From Climacteris rufus (lineage: Eukaryota > Chordata > Aves > Passeriformes > Climacteridae), in contig VZRZ01005967.1 in NCBI GenBank assembly GCA_013398175.1, forward strand, positions 1,254,962 to 1,318,961: 64,000 nucleotides of DNA. Reading direction: 5' to 3'. The position numbers were made by a program, and so were the translations under genes. This document shows, in pieces, positions 50,310 through 63,108 of this stretch; within the stretch, counting starts at the first letter, position 1, and every line of letters starts with the position of its first letter. The notes under the pieces are model-generated. The model searched no databases. It was not told the origin of the DNA and worked only from the letters and a program-made list of their open reading frames with translations.

Positions 50310-51140
50310 ATATAAAAGGTGGGGGCAGCCAGCTGCTGGGCTGCTGCTTTGCTTTGCAGAGGCAGATCCCGAGATGCTGGTGGTGAGGTTTGTGCTTTTC
50401 TCCCTGTCTTCAGAGGAATGTAGCACATGACCACTGACCAAGGAATTTGCAAGTCCAGACCCTCCTGCGCCGACAGACACTGGCCAGTTTCCTGTAAATA
50501 CTGAACAGAGAAGAATGTGCACATCACAACTCTATCTCTTGTGAAGCCCTTTACAAATTCATTCCAGAATCCCATAGAAGTAGTGAGATCCAATTTTTGC
50601 CTATGAGAAACCCAAAGCAGAGACCTAAATTTAGTCCTTTCACTCCCAGACTGGGTTATCACTCTCTCAGCGTGGGGGGAAGTCCAGAAATACACAAGCC
50701 TTCCCCAATTCCTACTCAGAAGCGGCTGAGTGCTGGGTGGAACTGGCCACACAGCGGGTGCGGCCGTGGCATCGACACAAAAGAAGCTGATTCAGCTCAT
50801 TCCCAGATAATTTTCACTGTCTTTCCCTGCTGGAATTTGTGGGAGGGTTAGACCAGCAATAGAAACATCAGATCTTCCTCCAGCTCCTCGGGTTGCAGTG
50901 AGTAGCAAAAGAAGAGTGGTAACTCCTGCACCGGTGGAAGTGGTTTGAGGAGCTCCACAGGAAGGATCAGTGATAGAGCTGTGTCGGGAATGGTGGCCTC
51001 CCCTCATGCTGTGGTTACTCAGCTCTTTCACAATGCTCCCAATAGTCTCACCTCCCGAGACTGGAGCAAGGTGTGCAGCTACTTAGTGACCAGTCTAAAT
51101 AGCAGTGTGGCACGGCCACAAATTAGATTAGAGCAGGCTA
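50310..51140. other. Unidentified GC- and CpG-richer block with a TATA-like start
   Basis: This block has clearly more G+C and more CpG (for example GCGGGTGCGGCCGTGGCATCG near 50755) than neighbouring sequence. TATAAAAGG occurs at 50311-50319, and an ATG at 50374 opens an 18-codon frame starting MLVVRFVLFSLS. On the minus strand a 150-codon frame (50300-50752) and a 79-codon frame (50792-51031) are open. I recognise no protein family in any frame. It could be an old processed pseudogene, an exapted or unrecognised retroviral piece, or a small independent promoter region. No function is assigned. Confidence 0.4.
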
Positions 51141-51728
51141 TGAAATGCTGACAGATCTGTGCCTATGGTCTCCAAGATTGGCCCTGACCATTCAGGGAAT
51201 AAGCAACTGTGAAAAATAATCTTTGGGAAAAATCAGTGCCGAAATTCTTACTGTTTCTCTCTGAGTCAAGTGACCAGTTTCCAAGTTCTCTTCCACTTGA
51301 GTCTTAAGAAATCTGTGGGTAGCTGTGATGCCTGAGAGTCATCTGTGAAAAGGAAAGCCACATAAAGGCTGAAGTTAGGGATAGATGGTGCATAGCATGC
51401 ATATGAAGATGCATTTGAGTGACTAATAGAGAGACATTAAGTCAAAAAGATGGGAGTTAGAAGAAGCCATTGATAACAATAGATCTGTACTCTCAGTGCT
51501 GAAAATAGGTTTGATGAACTCTAAATCTATTTCTGTGAGTTGAAGGAGGGTATAGCAACACTGTGAATAAAGTAGGCAAAAACATGGCATTAGACGTGAA
51601 GAGGAAATATTAACAAATCTAATAACAAAGTCCAGTGAGGCAGCTTTCTGAGGCAGGTAACAATTGTGTCGGAGGGGACACAATTTATGAAGTTCTTGTT
51701 TCTGTTCTGGTTCTTTTGTACTGCCGCA

Positions 51729-51776
51729 CAGCTGAGTCTGTAAGCACACATCATGCTGTGCTTACAGACTCAGCTG
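51729..51776. repeat. Perfect 20-bp inverted repeat, 8-nt loop
   Basis: The left arm CAGCTGAGTCTGTAAGCACA (51729-51748) is exactly reverse-complemented at 51757-51776. The spacer is CATCATGC. Pairing stops abruptly at both the outer and inner ends. The outermost six bases are CAGCTG E-box palindromes. Twenty consecutive mixed-composition pairs are far beyond chance for this window. The total of 48 nt is shorter than a usual pre-microRNA and there is no supporting lower stem. A template-switch mutation at replication is the simplest origin. Confidence 0.97.
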
Positions 51777-53864
51777 CCCTGTCTTCTGTGTTATGCTAGT
51801 TCCTGAACTGCATTAAATAAACCCAGATAATAATGTGTCTGTTCCTTTCTCTTGCTTGTCCATGTAGGCAACTGTTAAAGTTGCAAGAGATTGTTATGTG
51901 ACTCTGAAGGGGAGATTATTTACATGCTCATAAACAGAAGTAGGTCTGAAGGAATATTATTATTAAATGGTGATTGGCATAACAGCTAAATTCACTAATA
52001 CTACGTTATGGAGCACATCTTTATGTTCCTAGATAGTCCTACGGTGACCGTACAGACCTTTGTAGTTGACAACTTTCTCAGTTCAAAAAGTTTGCAATTA
52101 TCAGAGAAGCAAAGCTTCAGTATATGGAAGACCTGTCAGTCCAGTCTAGCAGGAGTAAACACATTAAATTATTTATGACTAAACTCTGCTTCCTTCTAAA
52201 ACAGGGGTGTGAGAATTGTTCCCAGAGGGAGTTTGTTTTCTAATTCCATTGCTTCAGTTAACATTAGTATATTGTCTCACATAAAACAGTAATTTACTGT
52301 ATTTATTGCCTTCATTGTTTGTGAGGAGCTGTAGCTTAGCTTTTTGTTTTGCTTTAAGCAGGTTGTGAGACAAAATATGCTTTTTAATGTCAAAGAGCTG
52401 GTTAAAACACACACATTGTTTAAAATAAGTCATAATTTATATTTGACATTTAAACAATTCATTTTTCTAAACTTTCTTAAGACATTTGCCCAGACAAACT
52501 AATAAAAGCAGAAAAGCATGGAAAAGAATGTGCCACTGAAGGTGCCATTATGCCAGATGACATGCTCTTCACTGATCAGGCTGTTGTTATGCATGTTGCC
52601 CTTTGTGATCTGCTCTCCATTCATGTCTGTGTACACAAACACCTTTTGGGCTGCTCTGTGGCAGCCCTGTGGCAGGAACTCACAGCTCCTGAATGCTTAG
52701 CCATTCCAGGAACCTCATCCTCAACAGAGACTGACGTGCCAAATATCTTTGATCTGCTTTCAAATTGGAACAAAACTAACTTCTATACTCTCTATAAACC
52801 CCCAAAAAACTAAAAACATGTATTCAGTCAGCACCACCCAAGCCCTTGTTGTTGAGCGTAGGTCTGAGACTGACTGGCTAACAGCTGCTGTAGGGATGGC
52901 ACAAGCTCAGGATGAAACCTGGTGGCACAGAGACGTGCTTGTGGGTTTTGTGCCACCCACAGCTGAAGTTTCATGATGTGGCACATTTCTCTTGGTAGTC
53001 AGATGTTGAAAGGAGCTGGTCTATAAGCAGTGGGGATGGCTGGGAAGCTGCCCTCCTGCCACCTTAGTCAGCTGTGTTGGACCTCTAGCAGAGCGGTGAT
53101 CCACAAACACTGACCACCTACACAAGAAGAGGTGGCAATCTGCTGACACTGGTGCACACATATCTCTGTGTGACAGGAGAAGGTGCTGTCTCCATCAAAC
53201 AGGCTGCCACAGACCCACTCTCACTGCAGCATGGCCTGACTTCTTTCTTCCTAACTTGGGTTTCCCCCATGACCCTGCTTGATGCAGGTGTCTGGGCTTA
53301 GAAGTTCTCATGGTGACAAAAGCTGTGCAAACCTTACATTTTACTCCTTCAGAGGACTAAATTACTAAATTAGTTCAACTTGCTTTGTCTTGAATGCAAA
53401 GAAAGATGTTCAAGGTGCTTTAACAAGTTAGTTATCACCTTAGAGGAATGGTTTCTTCTGCTGTTCAATATTCCCCTTAGTTCCACTTCCTATCTATCAT
53501 ATTCAAGATAGCATAATAGCCACTAACTTAGTTAGTGCCTGCAGATTTGTCTTGTCCTGGGAGTAGCTTGGTTATTAGCTTGGTTTCATTTGAAAGATTG
53601 TAACTTGGTGTCTCAGCAGGCAGAATTTTCTCATTAAAGCCCAAGTAATAATAGTCAGTATAAAAAAAGTGACTCTGTACTTAGTGATATTGCTGCCCAG
53701 GCTTATGACAGAAACTACAACTAGTGAGTGATTCTTTCTTACCATTAGAAAGGAAGTCCTTTATTTTTAGAGCCTCTAGTAAATTATACTAGTGTGAGTC
53801 TTGCCGTGAGAAGTCTAAGGATGAAGTGTGCTGTGCTTATTTCAGTAATTTTCAAAGAATTTTT
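51777..53864. other. Gene-free segment, moderately GC-rich at 52.5-53.3 kb
   Basis: The part between 52.5 and 53.3 kb is less AT-rich and holds overlapping plus-strand frames of 60-87 codons. No recognisable family or splice structure was found, and no repeat was recognised. Confidence 0.45.
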
Positions 53865-53920
53865 CAAAGAAAGAAAGAAAGAAAGAAAAAGAAATTTAAA
53901 AAGAAAAAAAAAAAAGAAAG
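53865..53920 (+). repeat. (AAAG)n purine microsatellite
   Basis: About five perfect AAAG units followed by A-rich sequence with scattered G. Such purine tracts are often length-variable. Confidence 0.93.
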
Positions 53921-54364
53921 CCCAAAGCAGAAAATACTTTTCTACAAAGAGTGAGAAGTGATTTTGAAACCTTCTGTGTTGACAAATAAGTCTAAATTAA
54001 TCTCTGGGGTCTTCCTCAGACAGATATTTTATGTTTATATTAATTATATGGGAATCTCAAATACTAATGAAGTATTTGCACTAGGATTGGAAATGAAGTG
54101 AGAAAATCACTTAAATTTGAAAGTGAACAGAATAAGTCTAACCTTTGACCAGTTGTAGTAGCTATACTTCAAAAAGTATTTAAATGAATGATGAAAGACT
54201 TGGAAAAAGATACTGAAATTATCCAGGATAATGCACAAAGGCAACTTTGTCTGCTTGACAAAGAGAAGGAAGCTATAAGTCCATACATGGAGGAGAGGGT
54301 CTCATTTGAATAATATAGGTCCGTAAATTAAACAAAACTAAACCAAGATAAAATTTTAAAAAAG
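53921..54364. other. Gene-free segment
   Basis: AT-rich. It may include further unrecognisable parts of the CR1/L3 remnant that follows. Confidence 0.45.
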
Positions 54365-54530
54365 TAGAACTGGAAGTTGAAATTATACTAAATCAGGTCA
54401 GGGACATTTAAAAGAGTGATGGTATTTAAACACTGGAACAACTTACCTTGGAGCACAGTGAATCCTTCAACATTGGAAGTGTTTAAATCAAAACAGACAT
54501 CTTTAGAAAGATATACTATCTTCACACAGC
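54365..54530 (+). mobile_element. Ancient CR1/L3-like LINE fragment
   Basis: The plus strand follows old CR1/L3 3' sequence: AGAACTGGAAGTTGAA near 54366, TATTTAAACACTGGAACAAC near 54423, then CTTACCTTGGAGCACAGTG. It continues with CAACATTGGAAGTGTTTAA and AAAGATATACTATC near 54507. It is an old relic like the one at 48.5 kb, covering the overlapping part of the same element region. Edges are approximate. Confidence 0.55.
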
Positions 54531-57500
54531 ACTTATAGCCTGGCACAGCCAGTATTGAGTGTTCTGTGGCCAGAATTATGCAGAAGACAGAACAAAGCTT
54601 GTAATGGTTTCTTCTGGCTTTAAGCTCTATCTTTGGGATATACACTTTCTCTTTTTCTAACATTTATTTAGCAAGTATCATTACAGTTACACAACATATG
54701 CAGGCAAAGCTCAGGCTGAAGTTTAAAGAAGAAAGGTGGGGAGATTGTGATTTATCATGTAACTCTGGGTGTGTATTCATATCACACAAATAATAAACTC
54801 AGTTGCTTAAACTAAGAGGCTGGGCTTCTTCAGTAGTTAAGAATGAAGAGAGAGAAACTCCTTCCAATGGCAGCTGATGGTAGTCATCACTCTCTATTGC
54901 CCACACAGGTGGCTCTGGAGACATGCCTCCAAAGGTGAGCTGTTGTTTCCTGACAAAGTTCCTAAAAAGAAGAAAATCCCACCCTTTTCCCTGTTCTAGA
55001 TACTGTATTTTTGAACTGGCAATTAATAAAAGAGACAAAAAAAGATAATTTTCTACTGGGCCAGTTTCCTTTTATGGCGTACAGTGCAGTTACAGGAATG
55101 TTGGCACAGCATGAGCAAAGGGATATGGATGTGTGACTTGGGAGGAGCAGGACAGTATAGCACAGCGGGTCCAGCCTTTGGGCATCAGCCCAGGCTTGGA
55201 CAGTCACATTCAGGTCCAGAAATTTCATTCTTAGGGGTTCACATCTGGAGGTGTGATCACAGTTTCTCTTTACATCTGAGGATTAAGTAGGGATATAGAA
55301 CCATGCTTGTCCCACTAGCTTCATGTGGTTTTATCAGACCATAAAAGAGCATAAACTGCCATCTTAATTTTCCAGCATTCACCAGAGGAAATTTTACTTT
55401 TTTGAGTTTCTTAAAGCATCCCACGGTCTGGGAGTTTCCTGTGATTCATAATGGCTGGATGGGTGGAAAGGAGGTGAAAGAGAAATACAGGCTCCATTGT
55501 TATAATGCAGTTTTCTGTGCTTCAGATGTACCTTCATAAGGAATTAAAATAAAATCCTGCTGCTCTGAAGAAGCTGATAGCAATATTTGTCTGGGAGTTT
55601 TAGAACAGATAAGATTCTTGAGGTTTTTGTGCCTTCAACATCCATAAAGAGATGTAAGTGCCACCTCTCAATTGAAATTAATGAGAATTAGGCACCCAAA
55701 TATCTTTGTGGATTTGAACCCTTATGTTCTAATTACTGTGGCAATTAAATATGTGGAAAAACAGGTTCAGCTGCTGGAATCTTGTGTACACCAAGGCCTG
55801 GTGAAATATTTATGTAAATTTTCTTTCTAGACATGGTTTGAGTTTGCACTGATGACTGTGCAAAATCTTTCTTGATTGTAGAGGACATGTACAATATGGA
55901 AGGCCCTGAAACTAAACCTTGTGCACTTGGCTTAGAAAAGGTTATAAGATACATATTCATGAACTGTGTGTCTTGCTGAGTGAGACAAGATAGTTACAAA
56001 CAAAATAATAAAAGACAAAAATAACCAAGTCTTTCATAATGCAAATAGAATATAGAAGAAGCTGATTTTTCCTAAACCATTTCTGTAGTAGATCTTCACA
56101 AATCAGCTGATCTGCTCACTGTATTGATTTCTGAAGGCCACAGGACTCTATAAACAACATTTCATGCAATAGCATATATATCACAATTTTTTTTTTCCTA
56201 GAGAAAGAAGAAAATAAAATGACTGTCTGTTTAATTTCCAGACTCTTTACTGTTTGGGGCCAATATAATTGCCAATATTATTCTTATGCATGTACACATT
56301 ACTGAAGCACCAGTGTTAAAGGAGACACCTTCATTCTGAATTTTCTAACTTCAAAGTAATGAAATCCTTAACTTCAAACCACAAGAATGAACTTTCAATG
56401 TTAAGTACCTAGTCCTAGTGTCAGTGTATAGAACAACCTTGGCCAAAAAAGCCCAATTAGGCCATGTAAATGAAGTGCGTTTTCAGCCAGTCCTACTGGG
56501 AAAACCAGCTTTGTCTGAATAGTTGTAATTACAGTTGATGGGGAAGGGGGAAAACAAATTTGCTATGCATGAGCCCTTCCCAAGTAGCCTTTTTTTCTTC
56601 TAACACTTGCATATCTACAAGAATGGCATTAGAGAGGAAAGGAAAAAAGGACTTTGTCCTTATACATGTTCTTATACTCTTCAAGAGTCTCAGTGACACA
56701 TGAAGCTTGCTGTAGGAGAGGTGCTCCTTTCTCTGATATATCCTTTTGTTTACTTTTCTCAGCCTCATTGGGCTGCTTGTCATAATTAGCAGCCTAGGTA
56801 CACACATCTCCATAAAAGCTATACTTCGTAGCTTGTTTCAAGCAGGTACTTCTATTTCCATATTTGGGTCCCTTCTTTTCATTCACACCCTCAGTGAAGC
56901 CTGTGAAAATCAAATTAAACAGTGATGTGCAAAATTCCAAAGTTTCTAAACTTTCTAAAGTGTCACTGTCTCTTCTCTGTGCCTGCTCTTGAGAACACAC
57001 ATCCCACTGCTTGTCTGGATTCACTCTGTGTGTTACATCACCTGCATTCATCAAAAAAGAGTTAATTTTTCATTGCACTGAGTTAGCTCATCTGAATTTG
57101 CATCACAGTGTGCAGTTTCCTCACTGTATCTCTGAATTGCAAGTTGGGCTGTCTCTAGCTCCTGACAAGTAAAAATAGGGCACCAGTACAATCACCTCCA
57201 GGAATGCTTCCTATGTGCCATTCTGGGTTCTGTGACTAAGGGCTCATGAAGGTCACATAGCTCTTTCTTAGATAGAACTTTCAAATTGTCTGTATTTGTT
57301 TTTACTGTTCTAATTCCTAAATAGTCCAGATTAATTTCTGGCCATATCCTATGCATCAGTCTTTCAAAAGGATGCCTTTTTCCACAAATACAAAGCTATT
57401 AATCACAAACGTTCTATTTACATCTTACTGTATGAGTGACTCTTTCACATATTAGTCATAATGTAGTACATAGCTTTATTTCCTTTATTTAAAAATAGCT

Positions 57501-58570
57501 AATGATCCTTAGTTCAATGTGTATGCTATTGTCAATAACATCAGCGTATTTTGCAATGCTAAAGTACTAAGAGGGAAGGGATTGGTCAGAGATGAGTTAC
57601 TTGATTAGAGATTTTTTTTGTTTTGGCTTAGGGTTTTTTTTGTTCCATTGATGCATATACTAACTGGAAAAAAATAATACATACAGGAAAATTGCACAAA
57701 CCATCCTGATTTTTCACCAGTTTATTAAGGTATCTCTGGCCATTGCTAAACAAGAAATCTTAACACATAAATATTTTAGTATGTCATAAGGTAACAGTCT
57801 GTTTTATGTGAGCAGTGAAAGGAACTAAAAGCAGTGGAGTCAGGAAGGGGGAAAAAAACTGAAATTGTAAAGATTACTTTTTTGCCCTCTGTGGGATCAG
57901 TTTGTCCAGGCATTGAAGTGGACAAGGACACACATGTTTTCTGGGTCATGATCTGCACTTCACCACATCAAGATCCAAAGTGTAAACAAATGCTGATCCA
58001 TCAGCATTATTTTTGCCTGATTCACGCTGTGCTTAGTAAAACCTTGTGTATATGCACGTGATCCAGCTCCTGAAGAGTGAGAGGTATGAACAGAAATGAG
58101 GTTTCTAAATGAGACACCTGAACCAAGTGAGCTAAGGCTGCTGCTGCTTGTGTAGGTTGATGAGCTCTTCCCTAAAGGAATGACTGTTTCCAAAGAAAAC
58201 CTCTTTCAAGACTGATAACCACTGAGGAAAATGAAGCAAACTCCTGAATAAGTTTAAAGGATGCCTACTGTTGTTTCATGTAGGCACTGGCACTACCATT
58301 TCACAACTGGAGGACATGGTATATATTAATCTTGGTGTCAACAAGCCTTAGTGTTAGTCAAGATGGCATTCTTGTTAGGTTACCTGTTTCCAAAGACTAA
58401 CCATTAAAAGAGTCGTGGATGTGTATTAATTCTTATGCAGAGGTCAGACAGAAAGTGGGTCAGGGTGCATTTCTCACTCAGATTAGAAAGCTCCTTTGAG
58501 TACTCTCAGACCAGGACCAAGTTATAGCAGTCATGTAGACTATGGGAGAAACATGAAGTGTCCAAAAGGA
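54531..58570. other. Gene-free segment
   Basis: No recognisable gene, RNA or transposon. Open frames are at most 94 codons and overlap in several frames. Confidence 0.5.
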
Positions 58571-58686
58571 GGACCTGGTTCCTGGGCAACTGGCTGTAGC
58601 TGGCCCTTCTTGATCAGGGGGATCAGAGCAGATGACCTGCAGGGGTCCGTTCCAGCCTCAGACATTCTATGTTCTATGAATCTGTG
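58571..58686 (+). mobile_element. CR1 LINE 3' end, short
   Basis: The plus strand reads CTGGGCAACTGGCTGTAGCTGGCCC, then TTGATCAGGGGGATCAGAG, AGATGACCTGCAGGGGTCC, and GTTCCAGCCTCAGACATTCTATG, and ends in ATTCTATG-type octamers. This is the terminal 3' end of CR1 in sense orientation. At about 115 bp it is strongly 5'-truncated. Confidence 0.82.
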
Positions 58687-61600
58687 AACATGCTGATCTT
58701 TCTTCCTTTTTGCTGTAAAAATCCCCTAGAACACAGTGGTTCATCAGGTCTTTGCAAGATGGGCTGGCTTATGATACAAAGGATAAGGCCAGATTAAGGT
58801 CAAGCCCTTCCTTACACAAAGGACTGAGCACTCTGAAAGTTAGATATATTAGTCTGGTTTAATGCAGATATTTGTGTGTCCTTGTGTGTGCCTAAAAGTT
58901 TCATAGGAGACTGAGACAGACCACTAAAGGCCACGTGTTACATTGCCACGTTTACCTTATGTGAATTTCCCTCCATTTGTAATTGGAAAGAGTGACAGCA
59001 TTTTGGTAATCTTACCGATGCACTGTGTGCCTGAGATTCCCAAGTGCTATTACTGCACCTCCTGGGCCATATATTGTGGCTATGCATTTGAGGTTCACAA
59101 TGGAATGGAAAGTGCACTTTTTTGCAAAGTGAAATATACATATTTGCAAGATATTTTCTGTCCCTAAACTAAATCTGAGACATTGTGTAAGTATCCATGT
59201 GAATAAATCTTTTCTTGCAATAAAACCTTGTTGTTTGTAGTCTGTTACATTAAAATAAAGATTTGAACACAGTGAGAAGTCATAAATGGAAAAGAAAAAA
59301 GTATTTACAAGAAATCAAATGAAAGAAAACTCTGTTTGAGCCAAACACTTCAATTGTACAGAATTGTTGCTTTATATTAGAAGACACTATAGTGAGTTTT
59401 AATATTACTATGTTCAGAACACTCCAATTTCATAGCAATAAACCTTAGGAATAAGATTGAAAAATTCTTGCATATAGGACCTAGTGTAAAAACTACTAAA
59501 CTCACTTACAGCTTTTTTTGTTTTGTTTTTCCATTGACTTCAGTGCACTTTGAACCAATCCAGATTAACCTTCCCAGAAATGCTGGAAATGCTGGAGGGA
59601 GGATGAATATGGAATTAAGGCAGGGAAAGATAGTGGCTCTGTCTGGAAGGGGGTGATGACAGGACAGGGGGCTCAGGTTGTTTTGATTTGCTGAACTTGC
59701 AGTTGAAATGTGGGAAGAAATGCTGCCACCTCTTTCATTGATATTTGTTGGGAGACACTCATTATGTATTACTCCATATGTATGTGTATGTGCATTTGAG
59801 GCTCTTCAGAGCTTTGGATGAATGCCTTTTACATAGCATTTTTAAGATCAAAATCTATACAATTATGTGGATTCCTGCATGTAAATGATTTTAGAGAGTC
59901 TGGTATTTTAGCATTTTTAATTTTCGAGTAGATTTTATGATAGTGTAAAGTGATAAATTATCTTCTGCGGCTGCCAGAGTTATTTAACTATCTACAGACA
60001 CACCATTAGCAGGAGCAGTCTATGCCCGCTCGGTGTTCCTCATCCCTCCCTCAGAGACTGCTCATAGGGAAAAGGGTTTCCAGGCATTTTGTGCAAGGCC
60101 CTTTTGCCAGCAGTGCCACTGGGGTGCGGGGAAGTACCGGGCAGCTGTGGGGTGCTATGGTCAGGACACTTTTCTACCACACAGTGGAGAAAGCTACCAA
60201 ACAAGCATCACTTATTATTGACTTTCTATCACTACTGGCCTGTGTTAAAACCAGTGACATAGAAAAGAAAGGTTCCATTTCCCATTACCAGATATCCAAT
60301 CCCCCTAGAAAACATCTGTTGAATCTGGGATGATGCCATGGTATTAGCTCTTCAGTTGCATGCTGTTTCATTGGCTGTTCTCAGCGCTGCCCTGTCTATC
60401 ACAATGTATAATCTCTTTTCTGAGAAGTTTCAACCACATTGTGAGGGTCCCCAGTCCCATTTCTTTGAAAATCAGTGGTAGTTTTTAGCCTTTGGCGCAC
60501 AACTTGAAGTTTAGAAACTTGACTCTGTGCAGGGTGTAAGACAGGGAACAAAAGTTTCCCTACGATTCCATGTGACAGATGTTGTGCAAAGAAAAGAAGT
60601 AGGTCTGCAGAAATCCTGCATGTTACCGTGTTTATGATCCCAGGAAACTCGCACTGGAGTGCCTCAGACACATAACTAAGTGCTTCTCAAAATGTTCATT
60701 ATTGAAGAGAGTATAAGAGAACCGTCTTTAGAATTCATGTACTATACTACCAAGCAGAGGGAGAATAATACAGAAATATTTTCTTGATGATGTGTGCTAA
60801 AGCAGCAGGCATTTAAGAGCAATGGATGTCAATCTCTGAGGTTTTTGTAAAGAATTGCAATTTATGACGTGTTAGGGTAAACAGTTGGATTATATTTCTG
60901 AAATGCATGTTCCATCAGGTAAAATCATTGTGATTATAGGCCCTAGTACTTTAAGTAAGTTGTGCACTAAAAGGCTGAAATTGTAAAACAAGTATGCTTA
61001 TGCTTTACTGTTAATCCCTCTTTGTATCTATGCTGAGTAAACTACAAGAGAAACTGCATTAAACAATAAAGGCAAAAATGGCATGTTATGTCATCTTGAT
61101 AAACAATGACTGTTATACTGTTTTCCTTCAAGAAGCAACTGTGACTGGCCTCTGTATTCTCCCTCAATGGAGAATGTGGCTGAGTGTAAAAAACCCAGAG
61201 GATTATTTAGAAGCTACTTTGTTCATGCCTTTCAGTGAAAGCAGTGTTTTCTCTGCATCTTCTCACTTTTCTGCTTTTCCTTCATTTCCTCAGCTCTTAT
61301 CTATCAGAGAAAGCTGAACTTGTTATTTCAACAACAACCTACTTTCATGCAGACTATGAGTTTTGAACAAAGTGAAATAAAACTTGTTTTAAGTGGTTTT
61401 GGAAAAGTTTGACAGCAAAAGGTAATAAATGAAAATAAATCTACAATATTTCTCCTAATGCAATTTGTGGCATGTCAATGTCAAAGCATTCTAACAACAA
61501 ATCAACAAATATTTGAATGAAAACAATATACATAACTTATTTTCCTATATTGGAAACAACTGTCAAACAATTATTGTATGACTTCATGAATTAGTTGGCT

Positions 61601-62960
61601 GTTCTGAAATATTCCTGCTAGGATTAAAAAAAAAGGAAAAAAAAAGAGAAAAAAAAAGGGGGGAAAAAAGTCTATATGGGCCTTAGAGCCTGAACATACT
61701 GTGTCAATCATAAGCATATGCAACGTATCTAAGCCATGAGGTAAAAATTTTCTTTGTAAATTATTTCATAAATAAATAAATTGCCTGAAAAAAGCTTATA
61801 AAAATATTTTTTCCTTTATTAAGTCCTCTACAGTTCTTTGTGGTAAATATAAACAGATTCATGTTGACATCTTCTCGATCTGCTTTATTTTAGCTTGAAA
61901 TGCAGAATGTATCATGAAAGCATTTCTAATAAAAATATGGTAACAAACTTTTTCTGATAGATTATTTCATTAGAGTTGTCTATTTGAAACTATGAAGACA
62001 TGTTGTGTCCTTCTCATCTTTGCTTATGAATAGCTTTATGGTTTCATTTTAAAAGTGCATGCACAGAGAGGCTTACGTCCTTTAAAAACACACCTCTATA
62101 ATACTGTTCTACAGGTGAAAAAAGGGTGTGTTTGTTATCAAGGTTTACATGTGTTGAAATCTGTGCTTTCGCTGTTATTGATCTTCACAGTTTGTCTGCC
62201 ATAATGTGAATAAAATTTAGGAAAGCTGCAGCCACAAATAAGAACTGGCTGGGATTTAAGGTGTGGGGAGCATAATTTCCCAGTTTAAAATAAAAAGACA
62301 TTAATAAGTCTCACTAGAGCAGAGAAGTAAAGGGAAATAACCCTTGTTTAAATATTTTCCACTCAAGTCCTGCTTGTAAGATGCTTAGCCAAGCCATCAG
62401 ACAAAATACCTGCCTATTTTAACCCTTCCTATGCAAGACATAGGCCAAGTGAATAGTCCCTTGGGGCTGACATACCCAGTAAAATTAATGAAGTCAAAAT
62501 TGTTGAGAAGAACAAATTTGAAATAATGTGAATGGGGAAAAAATACTTGCTTTTTAGAGTTCTGTATTCAGTAAAATTTGTGGGAGTAGCTTGTCTCTTT
62601 GACTGTGATTCAGCCATGGCATTTGCAGCTTGTGACAAAATAAATTTATGAAGTCAGGAAAGGTTGTCTGGGCGCATCAGTGAGATGCTACTGAGCATGA
62701 GGTACTAAAGTATCAAGGCAGACTTTGTAACAAATTTTAAATTCTGATGTTAGTTTCCATTGCATTCCATATATAAAAGTCTCTTCTGCTCCAAACTCAT
62801 TTTCTGTGCATGGGTATAGAGGGAGTACCACACATAATCAGTGAGTTCTCCTTTCCCTGTGTCGGGGATCCTACTGTGTGTGCCTAATCGTGCAACCTTC
62901 CATTTTCAACATGACAAGTTCACCTCTTGTATGTGAATTATTGCTTTTCTATTCATACAG
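58687..62960. other. Gene-free segment left of the promoter region
   Basis: AT-rich, with an A/G tract at 61625-61669. A slightly GC-richer patch at 60.0-60.2 kb carries two overlapping plus-strand frames (103 and 62 codons) with no recognisable domain. No repeat was recognised. Conserved regulatory DNA would be plausible so close to a CpG island but cannot be judged from one sequence. Confidence 0.45.
61625..61669 (+). repeat. A-rich purine tract
   Basis: Runs of 9-10 A separated by GG, GAG and GGGGGG. Simple purine sequence, not attached to a recognisable retroelement. Confidence 0.9.
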
Positions 62961-63108
62961 TGCTTTATCAGACAACCCTACAAAAGAACTAAAGGGGGAA
63001 ATGTGTTACTGGGTGATTTACATGAGCAATTACTTTACAAATCTTCCAGTGGATTATACTAAACATGTACGAAGAATGTTTAAGTTTGGAGCGAGGGCTG
63101 TGAATGCC
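62961..63108 (+). other. Candidate exon (speculative)
   Basis: A pyrimidine-rich tract and acceptor (TTGCTTTTCTATTCATACAG, ending 62960) precede, and a good donor (GTAAGT at 63109) follows, a 148-bp stretch that is open in one frame. It would encode 49 codons, including the peptide GEMCYWVIYMSNYF, in a 130-codon frame open from 62878 to 63270. I recognise no protein family. Good-looking splice sites occur often by chance, and the exon lies upstream of the CpG island, so this is only a candidate. Confidence 0.15.

Noticed and set aside
51729..51776. microRNA precursor
   Set aside because: The stem-loop is only 48 nt, the stem ends abruptly and there is no extended lower stem. Kept as an unexplained hairpin.
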